Translations under genes and position numbers: made by a program
In this document: positions 7,130 through 10,279 of the stretch, piece after piece
How positions within the stretch are numbered: the stretch's first letter is position 1
Layout of the letters: each line of letters begins with the position of its first letter
Origin: an uncultured Candidatus Pelagibacter sp.
GTDB lineage: Bacteria > Pseudomonadota > Alphaproteobacteria > Pelagibacterales > Pelagibacteraceae
Direction: 5' to 3'
Assembly: GCA_937897125.1 (NCBI GenBank)
Contig: CALCPL010000164.1
Location: forward strand, 1 to 10,279
Length of the DNA stretch: 10,279 bases
Notes under the pieces: model-generated
Told to the model about the DNA's origin: nothing
The model's database searches: none
What the model saw: only the letters and a program-made list of their open reading frames with translations

Positions 7130-8362
7130 ATGGAAGCTTTTACTTACAAAGGAATATCTGAAGGTAAGTATATAGAAGGAGACATTGAGGCAATAAATCT
7201 TGATGAAGCTTCTCATTTATTAAAAGAAAAAAAAATAATAATTACCAACATAAACAAGTCTAAGAAAAAAAAAGAGGGGGTAAAAAAGAAATCAAGTGGC
7301 TCATCTTTTTTTGGGAAAAAAAAAGTTAAAGTAGAGGAAATTCTTATATTTTCTAAACAATTTGCAACTATGGTTAAGGCCGGTTTACCTATTTTACAGG
7401 TTTTAATAATGTTGAGAGACCAATTAGAAAGCCCTGCTATTAAAGAAGTAATTGAAGATATCAGAAAGAGTTTAGAGGGAGGTGTAAACTTATCAAGATG
7501 TTTTGAAAAATACCCTCAATATTTTGATAACGTTTATGTAAACTTGATAAAGGCTGGTGAAGCAAGTGGAAAGCTAGATGTGTTTTTACTTAAAATAGTT
7601 GAATCATTGGAAAAAAAAGAAAAGATTAAGAAAAAGATTAAAGGGGCCTTAATGTATCCTGCGATCATGTTTACAGTAGCGATTATTGTAAGTGCTTTCA
7701 TGTTGATTAAAGTAGTTCCAGTATTTGCAAAAATGTATGATGGAATGGGAATAGAATTACCAGCTGCAACAGCAACAATTATGGCAATGAGTGATTTTTT
7801 AAGTGGCACAGGGGGAAAGGTAATTTTTTTTGGAGGAATAGGGGCATATTTTGGATTTAATTTTATTGTAAAAAGAAATGCTGCAATCCGCTTTAAATGG
7901 CATCAACAAATTTTAAAATTACCAATTTTTGGAGATATGATTTTAAAATCTCTACTAGCAAGAGTTTCATTAATTATGGGTAATTTAAGTGCAGCCGGTG
8001 TTAATTTATTAGAAAGTTTAGAAATTGCAAAATCAGTTAGTAATAATGATGTGGTAACTGAGGCACTTGAGAATGTAAAAAAAGGTGTTTTTTCTGGTGA
8101 CACATTAACTAAACTTTTTTTAAAAGAACCGTTATTCCCTCCAACTTTTAGTCAATTAATTTCTGTTGGTGAACAAACTGGTCAATTAGATGAAATGTTT
8201 AATTCAGTATCTGCTTATTATGAAGAAGAGTTTGATACCACGGTAGACAACATGTCTGCTTTAATTGAACCTATCATGATTGTTTTTATGGGAATAATGA
8301 TTGGTGGTCTAATGATAGCCATGTATTCTCCAATATTTAACGTTGGTGCTTTAATTGGCTAA
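7130..8362 (+). CDS. gspF: Inner-membrane platform protein, GspF/PilC/MshG family
   Basis: Polytopic membrane protein on which the assembly ATPase acts to move pilins into the fibre, 410 aa, normal length. Two T2SF domains are present: the first from about 72 (FSKQFATMVKAGLPILQVL) to 195, the second from about 275 (LLARVSLIMGNLSAAGVNLL) to 400, each with the GEASGKLD/GEQTGQLDE-type motif (143-150, 347-355). Membrane helices lie at about 176-197, 229-248 and 378-400. The short N-terminal domain (EAFTYKGISEGKYIEGDIEA) is the usual one, but is joined by a very lysine-rich linker (43-68). ATG is 2 nt after the ATPase stop. This is the last gene of the operon; its stop faces the stop of the RsbW-like gene, one base apart. 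Confidence 0.96.
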   Translation: MEAFTYKGISEGKYIEGDIEAINLDEASHLLKEKKIIITNINKSKKKKEGVKKKSSGSSFFGKKKVKVEEILIFSKQFATMVKAGLPILQVLIMLRDQLESPAIKEVIEDIRKSLEGGVNLSRCFEKYPQYFDNVYVNLIKAGEASGKLDVFLLKIVESLEKKEKIKKKIKGALMYPAIMFTVAIIVSAFMLIKVVPVFAKMYDGMGIELPAATATIMAMSDFLSGTGGKVIFFGGIGAYFGFNFIVKRNAAIRFKWHQQILKLPIFGDMILKSLLARVSLIMGNLSAAGVNLLESLEIAKSVSNNDVVTEALENVKKGVFSGDTLTKLFLKEPLFPPTFSQLISVGEQTGQLDEMFNSVSAYYEEEFDTTVDNMSALIEPIMIVFMGIMIGGLMIAMYSPIFNVGALIG

Positions 8363-8363
8363 T

Positions 8364-8792
8364 TTATAATTGTTTTGTTAAAACTAAATTATTAATCCAG
8401 GGCTTTTTTCCTGGTTCAAACTTAATTGAATCCATTATTTCTTGAATAAAAAAAGTTCCTAGTCCACCTGGTTTAATATCGTCTATCGCTCTATGTTTAA
8501 CTTTACTTTCTTCTACCGGTTTACCTTTATCAAAGAAAGAAATCTCTAGAACCTCATCTTTACAAGATATTCTTACTACCATCCTATCTTGAGTGTTGGG
8601 AAAATCTTTATAAGCATGTTTAACTATATTTTGTGCAGCTTCAGCAATAGCCAAAACTAACTCTTCTCTTAAATCTTCATCTATTTTAAATTTTTCAAAA
8701 ACATCTCTGGAAAAAGCTCTAACGTCTTTTAAACTTGCTGAGCTAACTAAAAAATCTTTTTTCTCTGATTGATTTAAGTTTTCCATACTCAT
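8364..8792 (-). CDS. RsbW/SpoIIAB-like HATPase anti-sigma factor (serine kinase)
   Basis: GHKL-type ATP-binding protein of the anti-sigma/serine-kinase family, 142 aa, a normal single-domain length. The N box ELVLAIAEAAQNIVKHAY (44-61) has the metal-binding E51 and N55; the G1 box is FFDKGKP (86-92) with D88 and G90; the G2 box is GGLGTFFIQEIMD (109-121). In known systems such proteins bind a sigma factor or other partner and phosphorylate a STAS antagonist. It is third in a reverse operon, 9 nt after the second STAS gene, which strongly supports partner switching. The target is not in the window and may not be a sigma factor. ATG 8792 was taken; an ATG two codons later is equally possible, and no strong Shine-Dalgarno decides between them. 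Confidence 0.9.
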   Translation of the reverse strand: MSMENLNQSEKKDFLVSSASLKDVRAFSRDVFEKFKIDEDLREELVLAIAEAAQNIVKHAYKDFPNTQDRMVVRISCKDEVLEISFFDKGKPVEESKVKHRAIDDIKPGGLGTFFIQEIMDSIKFEPGKKPWINNLVLTKQL

Positions 8793-8801
8793 GAGTTTTA
8801 A

Positions 8802-9101
8802 TTATTCCAAGTTTAAAATTTGCTCTAACTTTGCCATCATGATTACTTTTAAAACTGATTTACTCACATCTTTAATGATAACCTTTGTTCCCTTCTCTAG
8901 GGCTTTTTGATGACTTTCTATTAAAACCGAAATACCTGAAGAGTCCATGTATTGAACGTTACTTAGATTTAAAACAACATCTTTACCAGAGTCGATTTTT
9001 GGAAAGATAACTTCCTTAACTTCCTCTGTTTTATCCATATCTATTTCACCATCTAAAAATATGGTACTGATATTATCTTCTTCTGTAATTTTGTATGTCA
9101 T
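8802..9101 (-). CDS. STAS-domain anti-anti-sigma protein (second copy)
   Basis: Single STAS domain of the SpoIIAA/RsbV antagonist family, 99 aa. The phosphorylation loop YMDSSGISVL (51-60) keeps D53 and the serine pair S54/S55 that contains the family's phospho-acceptor, so it should be switchable by the neighbouring kinase. When unphosphorylated, such proteins bind the HATPase and release its partner. It is about 62% identical to the preceding STAS protein (56 of the first 90 residues by hand alignment). It overlaps that gene by 4 nt (ATGA), and an AAGGA ribosome binding site lies 7 nt upstream inside it (plus-strand 9109-9113), indicating translational coupling. The C-terminus (KLEQILNLE) is slightly longer than in its paralogue. 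Confidence 0.93.
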   Translation of the reverse strand: MTYKITEEDNISTIFLDGEIDMDKTEEVKEVIFPKIDSGKDVVLNLSNVQYMDSSGISVLIESHQKALEKGTKVIIKDVSKSVLKVIMMAKLEQILNLE

Positions 9102-9382
9102 AGAAACTTCCTTGCCATTGCTAAAACTTTTTCAACAGGTTGACTAACTTCTTTAAGTTCAACTTTAGTATTTTTTTCTCGAGCTCTTTGATTACTCTCT
9201 ATAATTACAGATATACCAGAAGAGTCCATGTATTGTACATCTTTTAAATTTAAATGAACTTCTTTGCCAGAATCAATTAAAGGAAAAACAATTTCTCTTA
9301 CATCATCTGCAATATCCATATCTATTTCTCCATTAAGAAAAACAGTACTTACATTTTCATTATTAGTGACTTTAAATTTCAT
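9098..9382 (-). CDS. STAS-domain anti-anti-sigma protein (first copy)
   Basis: Single STAS domain, 94 aa, first gene of the reverse partner-switch operon. It carries the same switch loop YMDSSGISVI (51-60) with D53, S54 and S55, and the shared GEIDMD (18-23) and DSGK (37-40) segments. As a SpoIIAA/RsbV-type protein it should compete for the RsbW-like kinase encoded two genes on. Differences from its paralogue cluster at the start of helix 1 (IADD versus KTEE) and in the last 15 residues, so the two could respond to different phosphatases or bind different partners. The start lies next to the divergent pilin promoter region; no Shine-Dalgarno is seen before ATG 9382. Confidence 0.93.
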   Translation of the reverse strand: MKFKVTNNENVSTVFLNGEIDMDIADDVREIVFPLIDSGKEVHLNLKDVQYMDSSGISVIIESNQRAREKNTKVELKEVSQPVEKVLAMARKFL

Positions 9383-9429
9383 AATTTTTTTATTTATATA
9401 ACTAATAACGAAATTAAGTAATAATAAAA

Positions 9430-9458
9430 CCCGATTTGAGCAGTTATGTTTAATTATC
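9430..9458 (+). promoter_or_regulatory. Shared upstream motif, copy 2 (CCCGATTTGAGCA ... ATTATC)
   Basis: CCCGATTTGAGCA at 9430-9442 differs at one base from the copy at 148-160 and is followed after 10 nt by ATTATC (9453-9458), as in copy 1 after 8 nt. Its place in the divergent gap means it could act on the pilin gene, on the STAS operon, or on both. Confidence 0.4.
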
Positions 9459-9467
9459 GTTGATAAT
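9453..9467. promoter_or_regulatory. Short inverted repeat, possible operator
   Basis: ATTATC-GTT-GATAAT is a perfect 6+6 inverted repeat with a 3-base spacer, too short and AT-rich to act as a terminator. It directly follows the shared motif. A dimeric regulator site is possible; chance is also plausible in this composition. Confidence 0.25.
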
Positions 9468-9531
9468 GATGGTATTCTTAGTTTACTTCATAAAGAGGTA
9501 TTATAAATTTTAAGCATAACTAATTAATAAA

Positions 9532-9537
9532 AGAGGA
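9532..9537 (+). promoter_or_regulatory. Strong ribosome binding site of the pilin gene
   Basis: AGAGGA ends 4 nt before ATG 9542. Most genes in the assembly operon have weak or no Shine-Dalgarno, so this site fits a highly translated structural subunit and fixes the pilin start. Confidence 0.7.
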
Positions 9538-9541
9538 AATT

Positions 9542-10012
9542 ATGAAAAATAATAAAGGTTTTACATTAATTGAATTGCTAGTGGTTGTAGCGATTATCGG
9601 TATTCTAGCAGCAGTTGGTACAGTTGCGTACACAGGTTACACAGCTAATGCAAAAAAAGCTGCCGCAAAATCAAATCATGCATCAGTAGTTAAGTATATT
9701 GCTGCTGAATTACAAAGATGTAACATGGATGAAACATCATCAATGGATACTAAACTTATTTGTGCGGATAGAACTGATGGTGCAAAAGTACAAGCTGCCG
9801 CTGTATTAGCTTTAGCAGATTTTAAAAATCCATTTAATACAGGAACTGCTGCTGTTTCTACAACAGGAACTACAATTGGTTTTGTCAAGGTAACAGATGA
9901 TGGGTCAGATGTTACTGTCGCAACTTGTTTTGCAGAAATAGGTACCCCAACAGCAGCATGTGATGCTACGGATGCTACCTCTACACTTTCAAACACTATA
10001 GCAATCGAATAA
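9542..10012 (+). CDS. Type IV pilin (probable major subunit)
   Basis: Prepilin of the type IVa/MSHA class, 156 aa, mature form 150. A six-residue leader MKNNKG is followed by FTLIELLVVVAIIGILAA, so prepilin peptidase should cut after G6, methylate F7, and leave Glu at mature position 5 for subunit docking. The hydrophobic N-terminal helix (7-30) continues as an Ala/Lys-rich amphipathic helix to about 58. Four cysteines (C60, C74, C129, C140) could make two disulfides; C129-C140 would close the usual C-terminal D-loop. The C-terminal half is rich in Thr, Ala and Asp, with no charged cluster typical of pseudopilins. Its strong ribosome binding site and own upstream region suggest the main fibre subunit. 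It is followed 32 nt later by a second pilin gene. Confidence 0.93.
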   Translation: MKNNKGFTLIELLVVVAIIGILAAVGTVAYTGYTANAKKAAAKSNHASVVKYIAAELQRCNMDETSSMDTKLICADRTDGAKVQAAAVLALADFKNPFNTGTAAVSTTGTTIGFVKVTDDGSDVTVATCFAEIGTPTAACDATDATSTLSNTIAIE

Positions 10013-10030
10013 AAATTTTTGCTAAGTTAA

Positions 10031-10035
10031 AAGGA
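10031..10035 (+). promoter_or_regulatory. Ribosome binding site of the second pilin gene
   Basis: AAGGA lies 9 nt before ATG 10045 in the 32-nt gap after the first pilin. It supports this start. No hairpin terminator separates the two genes, so co-transcription is likely. Confidence 0.6.
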
Positions 10036-10044
10036 TTAAAGACT

Positions 10045-10279
10045 ATGACCACCAAAAGCTCAGGTTTCACATTAGTTGAGCTGGTGGTGGTTGTGGCTAT
10101 AATAGGAATTTTATCTGCGGTAGGTGTTGTTAGTTACAGCGGATATATTTCAGGGGCTAAAGAAAAATCTGCAAAAAATGTAATGCTACAAATTTCTCTA
10201 GCTCAAACGGAGGAATATTCAAATAGTGGAAGTTATTATACTCAAGCTGACAGTAGCTGCACACCAACTTCATTAACAT
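10045..10279 (+). CDS. Second type IV pilin, partial (cut by window end)
   Basis: The first 78 residues of another prepilin, open to the end of the window. The leader is MTTKSSG (7 aa), then FTLVELVVVVAIIGILSAVG, predicting cleavage after G7 with Glu5 of the mature protein in place. After the helix, residues 48-65 (AQTEEYSNSGSYYTQ region) resemble the helix-to-loop junction of PilE-like pilins, and a cysteine follows at 71. It diverges from the first pilin beyond the N-terminal helix, so it is not a simple recent duplicate. It may be a minor pilin or an alternative major subunit; the missing C-terminus prevents a decision. Further minor pilins may follow. Confidence 0.92.
   Translation, partial: MTTKSSGFTLVELVVVVAIIGILSAVGVVSYSGYISGAKEKSAKNVMLQISLAQTEEYSNSGSYYTQADSSCTPTSLT

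Larger units (their letters stand above)
9383..9541. promoter_or_regulatory. Divergent intergenic region between STAS operon and pilin
   Basis: This 159-base AT-rich gap must hold promoters for both directions. It contains the second copy of the shared motif (9430-9458), a short inverted repeat (9453-9467) and a possible pilin -10 TATAAA at 9502-9507 without a good -35. On the reverse strand, TATAAA (plus-strand 9393-9398) is a weak -10 candidate for the STAS operon. No ORF or RNA gene is seen. Confidence 0.55.

Noticed and set aside
9676..9996. Reverse-strand open frame inside the pilin gene
   Set aside because: It is fully antisense to a pilin with an unmistakable prepilin signature and shows no domain of its own.
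10012..10021. AAAAATTTTT after the first pilin as a terminator
   Set aside because: It is a self-complementary A/T run with no GC stem, and the next gene follows 32 nt later with its own ribosome binding site.

Overview
The first 49 bases are not genomic. They match an Illumina Nextera i5 adapter (flow-cell tail, 8-base index, Tn5 mosaic end), so native sequence starts at base 50 and this is the untrimmed end of an assembled contig. The rest is very AT-rich (roughly 30% GC by eye), tightly packed and free of mobile elements, tRNA, rRNA or CRISPR. Composition, very short gaps and the mix of genes suggest a streamlined free-living Gram-negative proteobacterium, perhaps a marine alphaproteobacterium of the SAR11/Pelagibacterales kind. 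That placement is inference; no taxonomic marker is present.

Bases 245-8362 form a six-gene forward operon with junctions of +2, -14, +2, -1 and +2 nt. It encodes the core of a type IV pilus (T4P) machine of the MSHA/T2SS-like branch. The parts are a fused PilM-PilN (GspL-like) protein with an unusual N-terminal extension, PilO, PilP, a lipoprotein secretin (MshL-like), the GspE/PilB/MshE assembly ATPase and the GspF/PilC/MshG platform protein. Together they would span both membranes: ATPase and PilM in the cytoplasm, PilN-PilO-PilP as the alignment complex, the secretin as outer-membrane pore.

Bases 8364-9382 run on the reverse strand and encode a partner-switching module: two near-duplicate STAS anti-anti-sigma proteins and an RsbW-like HATPase kinase. 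The cluster ends tail to tail with the platform gene, one base between stop codons. No sigma factor or PP2C phosphatase lies in the window.

Bases 9383-9541 are a divergent regulatory gap. From 9542 the forward strand carries a complete type IV pilin (156 aa) and then a second pilin cut by the window end (from 10045). Pilin, assembly and regulatory genes thus form one locus. A 12-of-13-base motif (CCCGWTTTGAGCA followed by ATTATC) occurs upstream of both the assembly operon and the pilin gene and may co-regulate them. The most notable points are the DNA-binding-like domain on the PilM-PilN fusion, the linked partner-switch module and the shared upstream motif.
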